From NCBI RefSeq assembly GCF_001885735.1, contig NZ_JXKG01000002.1, positions 124,001 through 188,000 on the forward strand: 64,000 nucleotides of DNA. The letters are read 5' to 3'. The notes beneath the pieces were generated by a model, which did no database searches, was not told the origin of the DNA, and saw only the letters and a program-made list of their open reading frames with translations. The DNA is from Enterococcus canintestini. Its GTDB lineage: Bacteria > Bacillota > Bacilli > Lactobacillales > Enterococcaceae. The position numbers were made by a program, and so were the translations under genes. Positions within the stretch are counted from its first letter, which is position 1, and each line of letters starts with the position of its first letter. This document shows positions 42,616 through 54,009 of this stretch, in pieces.

Positions 42616-42981
42616 TGTTAATTCCTCCTATAAATAAATGTTAAAAGACTTTTAACTACCAAATAAAAATGATAGCAAGATTAAGCCTGCTTAACTAGTT
42701 ATAACAAAGTGCTTATAAAATTCGCATATGAAATATTATATGCAGTAATTCTTCTCTTCACAATGCTTTTTTGCTGATTATGAGAAAAAAAGTCTAAAAA
42801 AGTAACAACTCATGTAATAAAACATAACATTAAGAAAAACTTCAGACGCGGTTCAAAAGTGGCGAAAATATGTTCGCTATGTTAAAATATTTCGTGGACA
42901 AAATGCGTATTTATTTTCTTTTATATAGGAAAAGAATACAATTTTTGTAAAGAGAAAATAATATCAGGGAGGAAGATGTGA
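42616..42981. other. Divergent intergenic region between glnP and uvrB
   Basis: These 366 bases hold no supported gene. A LexA-type box and uvrB promoter lie at 42863-42888. An imperfect palindrome, GCATATGAAATATTATATGC (42724-42743), lies in the middle, about 110-130 bases upstream of glnP; it matches no operator I know. No confident glnP promoter was assigned. Confidence 0.45.
42863..42888 (+). promoter_or_regulatory. LexA (SOS) box and uvrB promoter
   Basis: CGAAAATATGTTCG (42863-42876) differs from the Gram-positive SOS box CGAACNNNNGTTCG at one base. A -10 TAAAAT follows at 42883-42888, so LexA would cover the -35 region. It is about 95 bases before uvrB. Confidence 0.75.
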
Positions 42982-44976
42982 ATGATTGATCGAGTAACCT
43001 CCAATCAATTTCAGTTAGTTTCAAAATATGAACCTGCTGGGGACCAACCAGAGGCGATTAGCCAATTAGTAGCTGGGGTTAATGGCGGCAAGAAAGCACA
43101 AGTTTTATTAGGTGCAACTGGTACTGGTAAAACTTATACAATTTCAAATGTTATTAAAGAGGTTAATAAACCAACTTTAATTATTGCCCATAATAAAACT
43201 TTAGCAGGACAATTGTATGGAGAATTTAAAGAATTTTTTCCTAACAATGCTGTAGAATATTTCGTCAGTTACTATGATTATTATCAACCAGAGGCATATG
43301 TTCCATCTTCTGACACCTATATTGAAAAAGACTCTAGTATTAATGATGAAATTGACAAATTACGTCACTCCGCCACTAGCGCGTTATTAGAGCGCAACGA
43401 TGTGGTAGTTGTGGCTTCGGTATCGTGTATTTTTGGCTTAGGTTCACCAATGGAATATCAAAAACAAGTCGTGTCATTACGTGTCGGCATGGAAATCAGT
43501 CGGGACCAATTATTGCGCGACTTAGTTGAAATTCAATTTGAACGCAATGACATCGATTTTCAACGGGGACGATTCCGGGTCCGAGGAGATGTTGTTGAGA
43601 TTTTCCCAGCTTCAAGAGATGAGCGTGCATTGCGGGTTGAATTCTTTGGTGATGAAATTGATCGCATTCGTGAAGTTGATGCTTTGACAGGCGAAATAAT
43701 CGCCGAAACAGAACATGTTTCGATTTTTCCTGCCACTCACTTTGTAACAAATGAAGATCATCTGGAAACAGCAATTGCTTCTATTCAAAAAGAATTAGAT
43801 ATGCGCCTGAAAATTTTACGTGAAAACAACCAATTATTAGAAGCACAACGCCTTGAACAACGAACCAATTATGATATCGAGATGTTAAGAGAGATGGGGT
43901 ACACTTCTGGGATTGAAAATTATTCACGTCATTTAGATGGTCGTAAAGAAGGAGAGCCTCCTTATACATTACTAGATTTCTTTCCAGAAGATTATCTGAT
44001 TGTGATTGATGAATCTCACGTTACTATGCCGCAAATTCGCGGGATGTATAATGGTGATAGAGCACGAAAACAAATGCTAGTGGATTATGGTTTTCGTTTA
44101 CCATCAGCTCTTGATAACCGGCCACTGCGCTTAGAAGAATTTGAAGAACATGTACACCAGATCATCTACGTTTCTGCTACTCCAGGACCATATGAGGCAG
44201 AACAAACGGATACCGTAATTCAACAAATTATTCGACCGACTGGTTTATTGGATCCATTGATTGAAGTGCGACCAATTATGGGACAAATTGACGATTTAGT
44301 CGGAGAAATTAATGAGCGGGCAGCAAAAGACGAGCGCGTGTTTGTGACAACATTAACGAAAAAAATGTCAGAAGATTTAACAGACTACTTTAAAGAGTTA
44401 GGAATTAAAGTGAAATATCTTCACAGTGATATTAAAACGTTGGAACGAACTGAGATTATTCGTGATTTACGTTTAGGTAAATTTGATGTTTTAGTGGGAA
44501 TTAACTTATTAAGAGAAGGTCTTGATGTACCAGAAGTATCTTTAGTTGCGATTTTAGATGCAGATAAAGAAGGTTTCTTACGCAGTGAACGTTCTTTAGT
44601 TCAGACAATTGGACGGGCAGCTCGTAATTCAGAAGGAAAAGTAATTATGTACGCTGATAAAATTACTGATTCTATGCAAAAAGCAATGGATGAAACCTCT
44701 CGTCGTCGTAGTATCCAAGAAAAATACAACGAAGAACACGGTATCATACCTAAGACCATTATTAAAGAAATTCGTGATTTAATCGCAATTACAAAAGCTA
44801 GTGATGATACAGGTGAAGAAGTTACACTAGCCAATTACGATGAATTGACCAAAGAAGAAAAAGATACTTTATTAATCAAATTAGAAGCAGAAATGAAAGA
44901 TGCGGCAAAAGCGTTAGATTTTGAAACAGCCGCGACGTTGCGAGATACAATTTTAGAACTAAAAGCAACAGAATAA
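42982..44976 (+). CDS. uvrB: UvrABC system protein B
   Basis: UvrB is the damage-verifying helicase of nucleotide excision repair. The 664 residues are of normal length. Walker A is [11 protein letters not shown], and the beta-hairpin region has [29 protein letters not shown] is the DEAD-like motif. Further C-terminal motifs are [17 protein letters not shown] and QTIGRAARN, and the UVR domain ([20 protein letters not shown]) that binds UvrC is at the end. GGGAGG precedes the ATG. It is in an operon with uvrA and is probably SOS-induced. Confidence 0.98.
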   Translation: MIDRVTSNQFQLVSKYEPAGDQPEAISQLVAGVNGGKKAQVLLGATGTGKTYTISNVIKEVNKPTLIIAHNKTLAGQLYGEFKEFFPNNAVEYFVSYYDYYQPEAYVPSSDTYIEKDSSINDEIDKLRHSATSALLERNDVVVVASVSCIFGLGSPMEYQKQVVSLRVGMEISRDQLLRDLVEIQFERNDIDFQRGRFRVRGDVVEIFPASRDERALRVEFFGDEIDRIREVDALTGEIIAETEHVSIFPATHFVTNEDHLETAIASIQKELDMRLKILRENNQLLEAQRLEQRTNYDIEMLREMGYTSGIENYSRHLDGRKEGEPPYTLLDFFPEDYLIVIDESHVTMPQIRGMYNGDRARKQMLVDYGFRLPSALDNRPLRLEEFEEHVHQIIYVSATPGPYEAEQTDTVIQQIIRPTGLLDPLIEVRPIMGQIDDLVGEINERAAKDERVFVTTLTKKMSEDLTDYFKELGIKVKYLHSDIKTLERTEIIRDLRLGKFDVLVGINLLREGLDVPEVSLVAILDADKEGFLRSERSLVQTIGRAARNSEGKVIMYADKITDSMQKAMDETSRRRSIQEKYNEEHGIIPKTIIKEIRDLIAITKASDDTGEEVTLANYDELTKEEKDTLLIKLEAEMKDAAKALDFETAATLRDTILELKATE

Positions 44977-44981
44977 AATAA

Positions 44982-45011
44982 GTTTAAAAGCGTCTTTTGG
45001 CGCTTTTAAAC
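44982..45011 (+). other. Hairpin between uvrB and uvrA
   Basis: GTTTAAAAGCG / CGCTTTTAAAC (44982-44992, 45001-45011) forms an 11-bp stem with an 8-base loop and no T-run. It may stabilise or modulate the uvrBA transcript rather than terminate it. The uvrA ribosome-binding site follows immediately. Confidence 0.6.
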
Positions 45012-45028
45012 GATTAAGGAGTAAAAAT

Positions 45029-47848
45029 ATGGCAAATGATAAAATCGTAATTCATGGCGCCAGAGCCCATAATTTAAAAAATATTGATGTCACGATCCCA
45101 CGAGATGAACTAGTTGTAGTTACGGGACTTTCTGGTTCGGGAAAAAGTTCACTTGCTTTTGACACGTTATATGCTGAAGGACAACGACGTTATGTTGAAA
45201 GTCTATCGGCTTATGCGCGTCAGTTTTTAGGCCAAATGGATAAACCAGATGTTGATAGTATCGATGGTTTAAGCCCGGCAATTTCAATTGATCAAAAAAC
45301 CACGAGTAAAAATCCCCGTTCAACTGTCGGTACCGTAACTGAGATTAATGATTATTTGCGGTTGTTATATGCTCGTGTTGGTCATCCTATTTGTCCAAAT
45401 GATCATATTGAAATTACGAGCCAATCGGTAGAACAAATGGTCGATGAAGTTTTAACATTACCTGAGCGTACGAAAATTCAAATTTTAGCCCCGATTGTTT
45501 ATCAAAAAAAAGGACAACATAAAAAAGTTTTTGAATTAATTCAAAAAGAAGGGTATGTGCGGGTCCGGGTAGATGGTGAAATTTATGATATTAGTGAAGT
45601 GCCGGAATTAGAAAAAAACTTAAAACACGAAATTGCGATTGTGATTGACCGTATTGTGGTAAAAGACGGTATTCGTTCGCGTTTATTTGATTCTTTTGAA
45701 GCGGCACTGCATTTAGCTAAGGGCTACGCAGTTGTGGATGTCATCGGACAAGAGGAAAAACTGTTTAGTGAACATTACTCCTGTCCTTATTGTGGTTTTA
45801 CCGTTGGCGAGTTAGAACCGCGTTTGTTTTCTTTTAATGCGCCTTTTGGAGCTTGTCCAGAATGTGATGGCTTAGGGGTGAAATTAGAAGTGGATTTGGA
45901 CTTGGTGATTCCAGATCAAAGCAAAACATTACGTGAAGGAGCAATTATCCCTTGGAATCCCATCAGCTCACAATATTATCCGGAAATGTTAGCGCAAGCT
46001 TGTGATAGTTTTGGGATTGATTTAGATACACCATTTGAAGAGCTGCCTGAAGAACAACAGCAAATTGTTCTAAGAGGTTCCAATGGAGAAACTTTTCACT
46101 TTCATTATGAAAATGATTTTGGTGGTGTGCGGGATGTTGAAGTACCTTTTGAAGGGGTTTTAACTAATATTAAACGCCGCTATCATGAAACCAATAGTGA
46201 CTTTACCAGAGATCAAATGCGTCTATACATGACAGAGCTTACGTGTGAAACTTGCCATGGTTATCGTTTGAATCCACAAGCTTTGTCGGTCCAAGTGAAT
46301 GGTACCCACATTGGTGAAGTAAGTGAAAAAGCAATTCATAATGCATTAAACTTTTTTGAAACAGTAAAATTAACCGAACAAGAACAGATGATAGCAAAAC
46401 CAATTTTAAAAGAAATTAACGATCGTTTGAATTTCTTGCAAAATGTAGGGTTAGATTATCTGACTTTAAGTCGAGCTGCTGGAACATTATCAGGTGGTGA
46501 AGCCCAACGAATTCGTTTGGCGACGCAGATTGGGTCAAACTTATCTGGGGTGTTGTATATTTTAGATGAACCATCGATTGGTTTACACCAACGAGACAAT
46601 GATCGCTTGCTTGATTCTTTGCGGAAAATGCGAGACTTGGGGAATACGTTAATCGTGGTTGAACATGATGAAGATACAATGCGGGCGGCAGATTATTTAA
46701 TTGACGTAGGTCCTGGCGCAGGAGCCCAAGGTGGCGAAATTGTAGCAGCCGGCACACCGGAGGAAGTAGCTGCCAATGAAAATTCTATTACAGGTCAATA
46801 TTTATCAGGCAAAAAAATAATTCCAGTACCAAAAACACGTCGTAAAGGCAACGGTGATAAACTAAGAATTACAGGTGCTGCCGAGAATAATTTGAAAAAT
46901 GTTAGTGTTGATTTTCCATTAGGGAAATTTATTGCCGTTACTGGGGTTTCAGGTTCAGGTAAATCAACGTTAGTAAATGAAATTTTGAAAAAAGCATTGG
47001 CGCAAAAAATCAATCGTAATTCAAATAAACCGGGTAAATTCAAGAAGATAACAGGTTATGAATCGATTGAAAAAATAATCGATATCGATCAAAGTCCCAT
47101 TGGCAGAACGCCTCGTAGTAATCCGGCCACTTATACAAGTGTTTTTGATGATATTCGTGATTTATTTGCTAAAACGAATGAAGCTAAAATTCGTGGTTAT
47201 AAAAAAGGTCGTTTTAGTTTTAATGTGAAAGGCGGACGTTGTGAGGCGTGTCGCGGAGATGGTATCATTAAAATTGAGATGCACTTTTTACCAGATGTTT
47301 ACGTACCTTGTGAAGTTTGTCATGGCAAACGCTACAACTCTGAAACTTTAGAAGTTCATTATAAAGGAAAAAATATTGCTGAAATTCTAGAAATGACTGT
47401 AGAGGATGCCGTTGAATTTTTCAAACATATCCCCAAAATTCATCGTAAATTACAAACGATTGTTGACGTTGGTTTAGGATATGTCACTTTAGGTCAACCA
47501 GCAACGACTTTATCCGGCGGTGAAGCCCAGCGGATGAAATTGGCCAGTGAACTGCATAAAAATTCTAATGGAAAAAGTTTTTATATCTTGGATGAACCGA
47601 CCACTGGGTTGCATACAGATGACATTGCCCGTTTATTAAAAGTTTTGGAACGTTTATCAGATGCAGGCAATACTGTTTTAGTAATTGAACATAATTTGGA
47701 TGTCATTAAATCAGCAGATTATGTGATTGATCTTGGTCCAGAAGGTGGTGACGGTGGTGGTATGATTATCGCCAAAGGAACCCCAGAACAAATTGCAAAA
47801 GTAAAAGAAAGTTATACCGGTCAATATTTGAAAAAAGTTTTAAACTAA
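45029..47848 (+). CDS. uvrA: UvrABC system protein A
   Basis: UvrA is the damage-recognition ATPase of nucleotide excision repair. The 939 residues contain two ABC modules: Walker A at [12 protein letters not shown] and [12 protein letters not shown], signatures [12 protein letters not shown] and [12 protein letters not shown], and Walker [12 protein letters not shown] and [10 protein letters not shown]. Zinc-binding Cys pairs are seen in [10 protein letters not shown] ... CPECDGLG, and in CEACRGDG ... [16 protein letters not shown] precedes the ATG. A terminator follows the stop. Confidence 0.99.
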   Translation: MANDKIVIHGARAHNLKNIDVTIPRDELVVVTGLSGSGKSSLAFDTLYAEGQRRYVESLSAYARQFLGQMDKPDVDSIDGLSPAISIDQKTTSKNPRSTVGTVTEINDYLRLLYARVGHPICPNDHIEITSQSVEQMVDEVLTLPERTKIQILAPIVYQKKGQHKKVFELIQKEGYVRVRVDGEIYDISEVPELEKNLKHEIAIVIDRIVVKDGIRSRLFDSFEAALHLAKGYAVVDVIGQEEKLFSEHYSCPYCGFTVGELEPRLFSFNAPFGACPECDGLGVKLEVDLDLVIPDQSKTLREGAIIPWNPISSQYYPEMLAQACDSFGIDLDTPFEELPEEQQQIVLRGSNGETFHFHYENDFGGVRDVEVPFEGVLTNIKRRYHETNSDFTRDQMRLYMTELTCETCHGYRLNPQALSVQVNGTHIGEVSEKAIHNALNFFETVKLTEQEQMIAKPILKEINDRLNFLQNVGLDYLTLSRAAGTLSGGEAQRIRLATQIGSNLSGVLYILDEPSIGLHQRDNDRLLDSLRKMRDLGNTLIVVEHDEDTMRAADYLIDVGPGAGAQGGEIVAAGTPEEVAANENSITGQYLSGKKIIPVPKTRRKGNGDKLRITGAAENNLKNVSVDFPLGKFIAVTGVSGSGKSTLVNEILKKALAQKINRNSNKPGKFKKITGYESIEKIIDIDQSPIGRTPRSNPATYTSVFDDIRDLFAKTNEAKIRGYKKGRFSFNVKGGRCEACRGDGIIKIEMHFLPDVYVPCEVCHGKRYNSETLEVHYKGKNIAEILEMTVEDAVEFFKHIPKIHRKLQTIVDVGLGYVTLGQPATTLSGGEAQRMKLASELHKNSNGKSFYILDEPTTGLHTDDIARLLKVLERLSDAGNTVLVIEHNLDVIKSADYVIDLGPEGGDGGGMIIAKGTPEQIAKVKESYTGQYLKKVLN

Positions 47849-47872
47849 ATCACTAATATTTCTTTTAGAAAT

Positions 47873-47909
47873 AGAGCAGTCAGAAGATAGCTTTTGATTG
47901 CTCTTTTTC
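47873..47909 (+). terminator. Terminator of uvrBA
   Basis: AGAGCAGTCAGAAG pairs imperfectly with CTTTTGATTGCTCT (47873-47886, 47891-47904), followed by TTTTT. Confidence 0.78.
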
Positions 47910-47985
47910 TTTATGGTATGATACGAATGTTGTATTAATAGAAGATTCTATAGTTAAAGTAAAACATAAAGTGAGTGTGGTAAAA

Positions 47986-49239
47986 GTGGAACGACAATCT
48001 TTTGTCCCCATATTATTAGGTAGTGATATGAATGTTTACGGCATGGCCCGAGCATTTTATGAAGAATATGGTATAAAATCAACAGCATATGCTTCTTTTC
48101 AATTGGCACCAACAAAATATAGTAAAATTGTCGATGTTAATGTGATTTCTGGTTTTGATCAAGATCCAGTTTTTATTGATGAATTATTGAAATTAGCTCA
48201 AACCAAGTATCACGATCCCAGTGTAAAATATTTATTGGTAGCTTGCGGAGATGGCTATGCGGAATTGTTATCCCAGCATAAAGAAGAGTTAAAAGAACAT
48301 TATGTTTTTGCGGCAAATGATTACGCTTTGTTTGAGAAATTAATTAATAAGGTTAGTTTTTATGATATTTGTGAAAAATATCAACTGCCTTATCCTAAAA
48401 CATTAATTATTACAAAAGATATGGTTATTGACGGCAAATTAAATCAAGAGTTGCCTTTTGATTTTCCGGTGGCTTTAAAACCGGCCAATAGTGTGGAATG
48501 GTTATCTGTCGATTTTGAAGGACGTAAAAAGGCCTTTATTATCGATAATTTACCCGAGTTTAATATGATTTTAGATCGTCTATACAAAGCTGGCTATACA
48601 AGTGAAATGATTGCTCAAGATTTCATTCCTGGGGATGATAGCAATATGCGCGTGTTAAATGCCTATGTCGATCAAAATGGGCAGACTCGTTTTATGTTTT
48701 TAGGCCATCCGCTATTAGAAGATCCTGCGCCAGCAGCTGTGGGAAATTATGTAGTGATTGTGCCAGATGAAAATGATGAAATCTACCAAACAATCAAAGC
48801 CTTTTTGGAAAAAATCAATTATGTTGGTTTTGCTAATTTTGATATGAAATATGACCGTCGTGATGGGCAATATAAATTATTTGAAATTAACTTGCGCCAA
48901 GGACGAAGTAGTTTTTTTGTTACTTTAAGTGGTTTTAATTTAGCCAAATATGTAACAGAAGACCTGGTTTTTAACAGCGTCTTTAGAGAAACTGAATATG
49001 GGCGTAAAGATAATCCTAATGCTAAGGTTTGGCTAGGTGTCCCTAAAAAAGTCTTTCGTCAATATGCTAAAGACAACGCAGATAAGCAGTATGCCGAAAA
49101 ATTAATCAAAGCAGGACGTTACGGCACCACTTTGTTTTATGAAAAGGATTCATCAATTCGTCGTTATCTTTTGATGAAATATGCTTTCCACAATTATGTT
49201 ACAGGCTTTAAGAAATATTTCAGTGAGAAAGAAGGCTAA
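47986..49239 (+). CDS. D-aspartate ligase (ATP-grasp), peptidoglycan cross-bridge
   Basis: This ATP-grasp protein of about 417 residues resembles the E. faecium D-aspartate ligase (Asl), starting [23 protein letters not shown]-grasp features include [28 protein letters not shown] and [14 protein letters not shown]. Asl attaches D-Asp through its beta-carboxyl to Lys3 of UDP-MurNAc-pentapeptide; amidation then gives the D-iAsn bridge. The next gene is an aspartate racemase, as in E. faecium, which strongly supports this role. The start is uncertain: GTG at 47986 is used here, with GTG at 47977 or 47971 possible. Confidence 0.87.
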   Translation: MERQSFVPILLGSDMNVYGMARAFYEEYGIKSTAYASFQLAPTKYSKIVDVNVISGFDQDPVFIDELLKLAQTKYHDPSVKYLLVACGDGYAELLSQHKEELKEHYVFAANDYALFEKLINKVSFYDICEKYQLPYPKTLIITKDMVIDGKLNQELPFDFPVALKPANSVEWLSVDFEGRKKAFIIDNLPEFNMILDRLYKAGYTSEMIAQDFIPGDDSNMRVLNAYVDQNGQTRFMFLGHPLLEDPAPAAVGNYVVIVPDENDEIYQTIKAFLEKINYVGFANFDMKYDRRDGQYKLFEINLRQGRSSFFVTLSGFNLAKYVTEDLVFNSVFRETEYGRKDNPNAKVWLGVPKKVFRQYAKDNADKQYAEKLIKAGRYGTTLFYEKDSSIRRYLLMKYAFHNYVTGFKKYFSEKEG

Positions 49240-49243
49240 CCTA

Positions 49244-49963
49244 GTGGAAAACTTTTTTAGTATTTTAGGTGGGATGGGTACCCAAGCAACAGAAAGTTTT
49301 GTTCGTCTGTTAAATCAGCGGACTGTCACGCATAAAGATCAAGATTATCTAAATTATGTCTTGTTTAATCATGCGACCGTTCCAGATCGAACAGCTTATA
49401 TCTTAGATAAAGATGCAGAAAACCCGCTACCGTTTTTATTAGATGATATAAAAAAACAAAATTTATTACAGCCGAATTTTATTGTCTTGACTTGTAATAC
49501 TGCGCATTATTTTTTTGAAACGCTACAAGCGGCGACTGAAATTCCTATTTTGCATATGCCACGAGAAGCGGCGATTGAAATGAGTCGGCGGCAAGAAGGT
49601 GGCAAGGTGGCCTTTTTAGGTACAGAAGGTAGTGTAAAAGCGGGGGTTTATCAACGCGAACTGGAAAAAGTCGGTTTTGAAGTAATGCTGCCTAATGCAG
49701 CGTTACAACAAAAAGTAAACGATTTGATTTATCGTGATATTAAAGAAAACGATTTTTTAAATAAAGAGTTATATTATGAAATTCTGACCGAAGCGATTGA
49801 AGAATGTGGCTGTGCTAGTGCGGTTTTAGGCTGTACTGAGTTGTCGTTAATGGAGGAATTTGCAACGGATAATCCATATAGCGTAGTGGATGCGCAATCG
49901 ATTTTAGTTGATCGTACGATTGAACGGGCGCTAGCTGATCGTAAAAGCGCAAAAGAAAATTAG
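49244..49963 (+). CDS. Aspartate racemase (D-Asp supply for the cross-bridge ligase)
   Basis: This PLP-independent Asp/Glu racemase has about 239 residues. The N terminus has [14 protein letters not shown], and the two catalytic Cys lie in [11 protein letters not shown] (about residue 84) and [13 protein letters not shown] (about 192). It starts with GTG at 49244, 4 bases after the ligase stop, with GAAGG 8 bases upstream. Pairing with the ligase implies L-Asp to D-Asp conversion for peptidoglycan bridge synthesis. It is distinct from murI at 11262. Confidence 0.9.
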   Translation: MENFFSILGGMGTQATESFVRLLNQRTVTHKDQDYLNYVLFNHATVPDRTAYILDKDAENPLPFLLDDIKKQNLLQPNFIVLTCNTAHYFFETLQAATEIPILHMPREAAIEMSRRQEGGKVAFLGTEGSVKAGVYQRELEKVGFEVMLPNAALQQKVNDLIYRDIKENDFLNKELYYEILTEAIEECGCASAVLGCTELSLMEEFATDNPYSVVDAQSILVDRTIERALADRKSAKEN

Positions 49964-50019
49964 TGATAGTTTAAACCGCAATAACTAACCGCTTACCCAA
50001 ATACCGTTTGTGCACGTGT

Positions 50020-50058
50020 TAAAAGGATTGTGATGAAGCTTTGATCACAGTCCTTTTT
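50020..50058 (+). terminator. Terminator of the ligase-racemase operon
   Basis: AAAAGGATTGTGAT / ATCACAGTCCTTTT (50021-50034, 50044-50057) has one G-U pair and is followed by T. It lies 57 bases past the racemase stop. Confidence 0.85.
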
Positions 50059-50213
50059 TATTAATGGAAAAAAGATATACATAGAAAGTCGAGTGTTTAT
50101 TTCTAAAGTAAAAAGTAAAGAGAATATAATATTATTGCTTATGATACGCCCGGAATGTTATAATGTCAGATGGAGAAGTTTTCCAGCTGAGAGTTTAGAG
50201 GAATGCTAAAAAC

Positions 50214-50254
50214 CCGAGCAAAGAAAGCCAAAGTAGTTGCCATTCTTTGTTCGG
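50214..50254 (+). other. Leader hairpin upstream of rapZ
   Basis: CCGAGCAAAGAA / TTCTTTGTTCGG (50214-50225, 50243-50254) forms a 12-bp stem with one G-U pair in the probable untranslated leader of rapZ. No T-run follows, so it is not a simple terminator. The rest of the 49964-50310 gap is AT-rich and holds no supported gene. Confidence 0.5.
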
Positions 50255-50310
50255 CTTATTCATGTCGAGATAACTTTAAAAAACTGCAACTTTTGAGAGG
50301 AGCTGCTTTT

Positions 50311-51195
50311 ATGCAAGACAATTTAAAACTAGTGATTATTACCGGAATGAGTGGTGCCGGTAAGACGGTAGCGATTCAAAGCTTTGAAGATATGGGGTAT
50401 TTTTGCATTGACAATATGCCACCTTCTTTAATTCCTAAATTTTGGGAACTAATTAAGGAATCCGGCAAAGTTACTAAAATTGCTCTAGTCGTTGATTTAC
50501 GCTCCCGATCCTTTTTTGAAGAGATTCAAGAAATGTTAATGGACATTGAAAATACGAACTTTATTGATACGCAAGTGTTATTTTTAGATGCTTCAGATGA
50601 GGAATTGGTTTCACGTTACAAGGAAACTCGACGCGTACATCCTTTGGCAATGGAAGGTCTAATTACAGAAGGAATTCGAAAAGAACGCGCCATTTTGGAA
50701 GATTTAAAAACTAAAGCAACTTTTGTTGTCGATACAACCAATTTAACGCCACGGCAACTGCGGGAAAAAATCAATCAAGAATTTAAAACGACCAATGAGG
50801 TCGGTTTTCGGATTGAAATGATTTCATTTGGATTTAAGTATGGTTTGCCAATTGATGCCGATATTGTAATGGACGTTCGTTTCTTACCAAATCCGCATTA
50901 TATTCCTGAATTGCGTCCGTTAACAGGGAAAGATCAAGAAGTTTATGACTATGTTATGTCATTTCCAGAGACAGAACAATTTTATCAACAATTCTATCAG
51001 TTACTAGAGACGATTATGCCTGGTTATGTAAAAGAAGGTAAAAGTAGTTTAACGATTGCAATTGGTTGTACTGGTGGACAACATCGATCGGTTGCTTTGA
51101 CAGAACGGGTAGGGCAAGCATTAAGCAAAAACTATAAAGTTAATATCACTCATCGGGATAAAGACAAACGCAAAGAGACGGTGAACCGCTCATGA
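50311..51195 (+). CDS. rapZ: RapZ/YvcJ-family nucleotide-binding protein
   Basis: This P-loop protein has 294 residues from the ATG at 50311, which has GAGAGGAG 8 bases upstream; the frame is open to 50203 but without support. Walker A is [42 protein letters not shown] and the C-terminal [16 protein letters not shown] are diagnostic. E. coli RapZ directs decay of the GlmZ RNA that controls glmS; B. subtilis YvcJ hydrolyses nucleotides and affects competence. The Firmicute role is unclear. It is first in the conserved rapZ-yvcK-whiA operon. Confidence 0.95.
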   Translation: MQDNLKLVIITGMSGAGKTVAIQSFEDMGYFCIDNMPPSLIPKFWELIKESGKVTKIALVVDLRSRSFFEEIQEMLMDIENTNFIDTQVLFLDASDEELVSRYKETRRVHPLAMEGLITEGIRKERAILEDLKTKATFVVDTTNLTPRQLREKINQEFKTTNEVGFRIEMISFGFKYGLPIDADIVMDVRFLPNPHYIPELRPLTGKDQEVYDYVMSFPETEQFYQQFYQLLETIMPGYVKEGKSSLTIAIGCTGGQHRSVALTERVGQALSKNYKVNITHRDKDKRKETVNRS

Positions 51196-52178
51196 AAATG
51201 AAAACATATCGTATTCGTAAACCAAAAGTCGTGGTCGTAGGCGGTGGAACTGGTTTGCCAGTTATTTTGCGGGGATTAAGAAATCAAGGAATTGACATCA
51301 CGGCTGTTGTAACTGTAGCTGACGACGGTGGCAGTAGTGGTGAGATTCGTAATTCCGTTGCAATGGCTCCACCAGGGGATTTACGCAATGTTTTAGTCGC
51401 TTTATCAGATATGCCCCAATTATATGCTGATATTTTTCAATATCGGTTTCATAAAGATGACAAATTTTTAGCGAATCACGCCTTGGGAAATTTAATTATT
51501 GCTGCGATTTCAGAAATGCGAGGCAGTACTTATGAAGCAATTCAATTATTGAGCAAAATGATGCATGTCGATGGCCATATTTATCCTTCTAGTGAAACAC
51601 CATTAGTTTTACATGCTGTTTTTAAAGATGGCACCCAGGCAGTCGGCGAGTCAAAAATAGCGATTGATCGCAAGACAATTGATCATGTTTTTGTTCGTAA
51701 TCAAGAAGGAGACAAAGAACCAAGTGCTGCTCGAAAAGTAGTTTCTTCGATTATGGAAGCAGATATGATTGTGTTGGGTCCGGGAAGTTTATTTACAAGT
51801 ATTCTACCTAATTTAATGATTTCAGAAATTGGTACCGCACTTTTGGCTACGCAAGCGGAGACGGTTTATATTTGTAATATTATGACTCAAAAAGGTGAGA
51901 CAGAGCATTTTACTGATGCAAATCATGTACAAGTTTTACACCAGCACTTAAACCAACCTTTTGTAGATACTGTTTTAGTTAATACTGAAAAAGTTCCGGA
52001 AGGGTATATGGATCCTGAAGTATATGATGAGTATTTGGTTCAAGTGAAACACGACTTTAAAGGTTTACGCAAAGAAGGATGCCGTGTTGTTTCAGCTGAC
52101 TTTTTACAATTACGCGATGGTGGCGTTTTTCACGATGGCGAAAAAGTCGTTGAAGAATTATTGCGCATATTGTATTAA
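51192..52178 (+). CDS. yvcK: YvcK/CofD-like protein (gluconeogenesis factor)
   Basis: This 328-residue CofD-like protein is needed in B. subtilis for growth on gluconeogenic carbon sources and for cell-shape maintenance; it binds UDP-sugars in several species. [18 protein letters not shown] and [16 protein letters not shown] form the nucleotide-binding region, and [13 protein letters not shown] is conserved. Its ATG overlaps the rapZ stop (ATGA), so translation is coupled. Confidence 0.95.
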   Translation: MKMKTYRIRKPKVVVVGGGTGLPVILRGLRNQGIDITAVVTVADDGGSSGEIRNSVAMAPPGDLRNVLVALSDMPQLYADIFQYRFHKDDKFLANHALGNLIIAAISEMRGSTYEAIQLLSKMMHVDGHIYPSSETPLVLHAVFKDGTQAVGESKIAIDRKTIDHVFVRNQEGDKEPSAARKVVSSIMEADMIVLGPGSLFTSILPNLMISEIGTALLATQAETVYICNIMTQKGETEHFTDANHVQVLHQHLNQPFVDTVLVNTEKVPEGYMDPEVYDEYLVQVKHDFKGLRKEGCRVVSADFLQLRDGGVFHDGEKVVEELLRILY

Positions 52179-52227
52179 AGATTAAAAATTTAATGAACCA
52201 TAAATAAAGCAGAAAGGAGGTAAAAAA

Positions 52228-53163
52228 ATGTCATTTGCGGCAGATGTAAAAAAAGAATTGACGACTTTAGAAGTCCATCGCGAACACGCAAAAGCGGAGT
52301 TGGCTGCTTTAATTCGTATGAATGGATCGGTTAGCTTAAGTAATCATCAGTTTGTTTTAAACGTTCAAACTGAAAATGCCGCAATTGCGCGCCGTATTTA
52401 TACTTTATTAAAGGATCATTTTGGCGTGCGAAGTGAATTATTGGTCCGGCGTAAAATGAAATTGAAAAAAAATAACGTATATATCGTACGCTTAAAAGAA
52501 CGAACACAGGAAGTTTTAAATGAATTGGCAATTATGGACGGTCTGATGTTCCAAACACATATTTCTGATGAAATAATGGGAAATACGCAAAAAATGCGCT
52601 CTTATTTGCGCGGCGCTTTTATGGCATCCGGATCGGTGAACAATCCGGAAACGAGTCGTTATCATTTAGAAATTTATTCTCTTTATGAAGAACACAATCT
52701 CGATGTCTGTCAAATGTTAAACTATTACGATTTAAACGCGCGCACCTTAGAACGGCGTAACGGCTATATTTCTTATTTAAAAGGCGCAGAAAAAATAGCG
52801 GATTTCTTGACGTTAATTGGAGCGACCAATTCTATGTTGAAATTTGAAGATGTTCGGATTGTGCGGGATATGCGCAATTCAGTCAACCGCTTGGTTAATT
52901 GTGAGACTGCTAATTTGAATAAAACAATTGATGCTGCTTCAAAGCAGATTGAAAATATTGAATTTATTGAAAATCGAGTTGGTTTACAAGCTTTACCAGA
53001 AAAATTGCAAGAAATTGCCGAGTTACGTTTAGAGCATCCGGAAGTGAGTCTAAAAGAGTTAGGGGAAATGATTCCTTCAGGTGCTATCTCAAAATCGGGA
53101 ATTAATCACCGTATCCGCAAAATTAATGAGTTTGCCGAGCGACTAAGAGAACAAGTAGTTTAA
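52228..53163 (+). CDS. whiA: Probable cell division/sporulation regulator WhiA
   Basis: This 311-residue WhiA protein has an N-terminal LAGLIDADG homing-endonuclease-like fold (about 1-200; [22 protein letters not shown] is a signature) and a C-terminal helix-turn-helix (about 215-311; [20 protein letters not shown] and HRIRKINE). In Firmicutes it affects division and chromosome segregation. AAAGGAGG precedes the ATG. It is last in the rapZ-yvcK-whiA operon. Confidence 0.96.
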   Translation: MSFAADVKKELTTLEVHREHAKAELAALIRMNGSVSLSNHQFVLNVQTENAAIARRIYTLLKDHFGVRSELLVRRKMKLKKNNVYIVRLKERTQEVLNELAIMDGLMFQTHISDEIMGNTQKMRSYLRGAFMASGSVNNPETSRYHLEIYSLYEEHNLDVCQMLNYYDLNARTLERRNGYISYLKGAEKIADFLTLIGATNSMLKFEDVRIVRDMRNSVNRLVNCETANLNKTIDAASKQIENIEFIENRVGLQALPEKLQEIAELRLEHPEVSLKELGEMIPSGAISKSGINHRIRKINEFAERLREQVV

Positions 53164-53179
53164 ATAAAAAATGATCATA

Positions 53180-53287
53180 AAAAAGCCTGTATTTTTTTCC
53201 TTTTAAAATTGTCACGATTTAAAGAGTTAGTTTTGGTTTAACTTTTTAAGATCGATACAAGCATAAAGGTAAAAAATACAGGCTTTA
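53180..53287. terminator. Long-armed bidirectional terminator between whiA and the DsbA-like gene
   Basis: AAAAAGCCTGTATTTTTT at 53180-53197 pairs with AAAAAATACAGGCTTT at 53271-53286 across about 73 bases that contain further AT-rich pairing. It sits between convergent genes. The layout resembles the obg terminator at 24664. Confidence 0.7.
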
Positions 53288-53289
53288 CT

Positions 53290-53808
53290 TTATTCATTTA
53301 GGTAAGCTAACAGAGTTTCTGCAGAGATGCTTTCATCAAAAATATGGTCGTTTAAAATCATAGTTGGCACAAACTGAATATTGGCCCGTTGTGCTTCTGT
53401 GACGATAGCTTTTTGTGTTAATTCATCTGTATAGTTTTCCAGTTTTAAATCTTCTTCGGCAAATTTGGCTACAGCTTCTAAAGATAAATCCCCCCATAAG
53501 TCTTGTGATAAGAAGATTTTCTTGATATCAGCCAGCGCTTTTTTCTCATCTCCTTTTGTCACGTACTGATGCATGACATTGCCGCGTTGCAAACTTTCTT
53601 TGTCTTTATTGTATAATTTAATTACACGTTTTAAATTGCCACTCGCAACTTCTTTTGCTAACAGTTTTTCATGATCTAAAAACCATTGGCGGCAAAAAGG
53701 GCAACGGAGATTAATAAATTCGACTAATGTCTTTTTTGCATTTTTATCTCCAATAATGATTCCTACATCGCCATTTGTTTCGGCGGCATTAATGATACTA
53801 ATATCCAA
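53290..53808 (-). CDS. DsbA-family thioredoxin-fold protein, cytoplasmic
   Basis: This 172-residue protein has the redox motif Cys36-Pro-Phe-Cys39 in INLRCPFCRQWF. A helical insert follows, and there is a cis-Pro segment FVPTMILND near 150. This is the DsbA-like layout, but there is no signal peptide, so it should act in the cytoplasm. The partners are unknown. A GAGAGGAT site precedes the ATG on the minus strand. It faces whiA. Confidence 0.87.
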   Translation of the reverse strand: MDISIINAAETNGDVGIIIGDKNAKKTLVEFINLRCPFCRQWFLDHEKLLAKEVASGNLKRVIKLYNKDKESLQRGNVMHQYVTKGDEKKALADIKKIFLSQDLWGDLSLEAVAKFAEEDLKLENYTDELTQKAIVTEAQRANIQFVPTMILNDHIFDESISAETLLAYLNE

Positions 53809-53965
53809 AATGTTTCATCCTCTCTGTTTTCTTACTGTTAGTGTAGCGAAAAGTAGGTAAAATGGGAAATATTGTGTTTAATAATAATTTTTTTGAATAG
53901 AAATGAAAAGAGTATGAAAAAAATGTAACTTCCATTGTTTTGCAGGTGAGGGGAGAGAAAAGCTG

Positions 53966-53974
53966 TGCTATACT
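53966..53974 (+). promoter_or_regulatory. Extended -10 promoter of cdaA-cdaR-glmM
   Basis: TGC-TATACT (-10 at 53969-53974) lies 36 bases before cdaA. The -35 region is poor, consistent with an extended -10 element. Confidence 0.5.
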
Positions 53975-54009
53975 AGTAAAGTAAGTCCAATTGTAAAGGG
54001 AGTCTGCCT

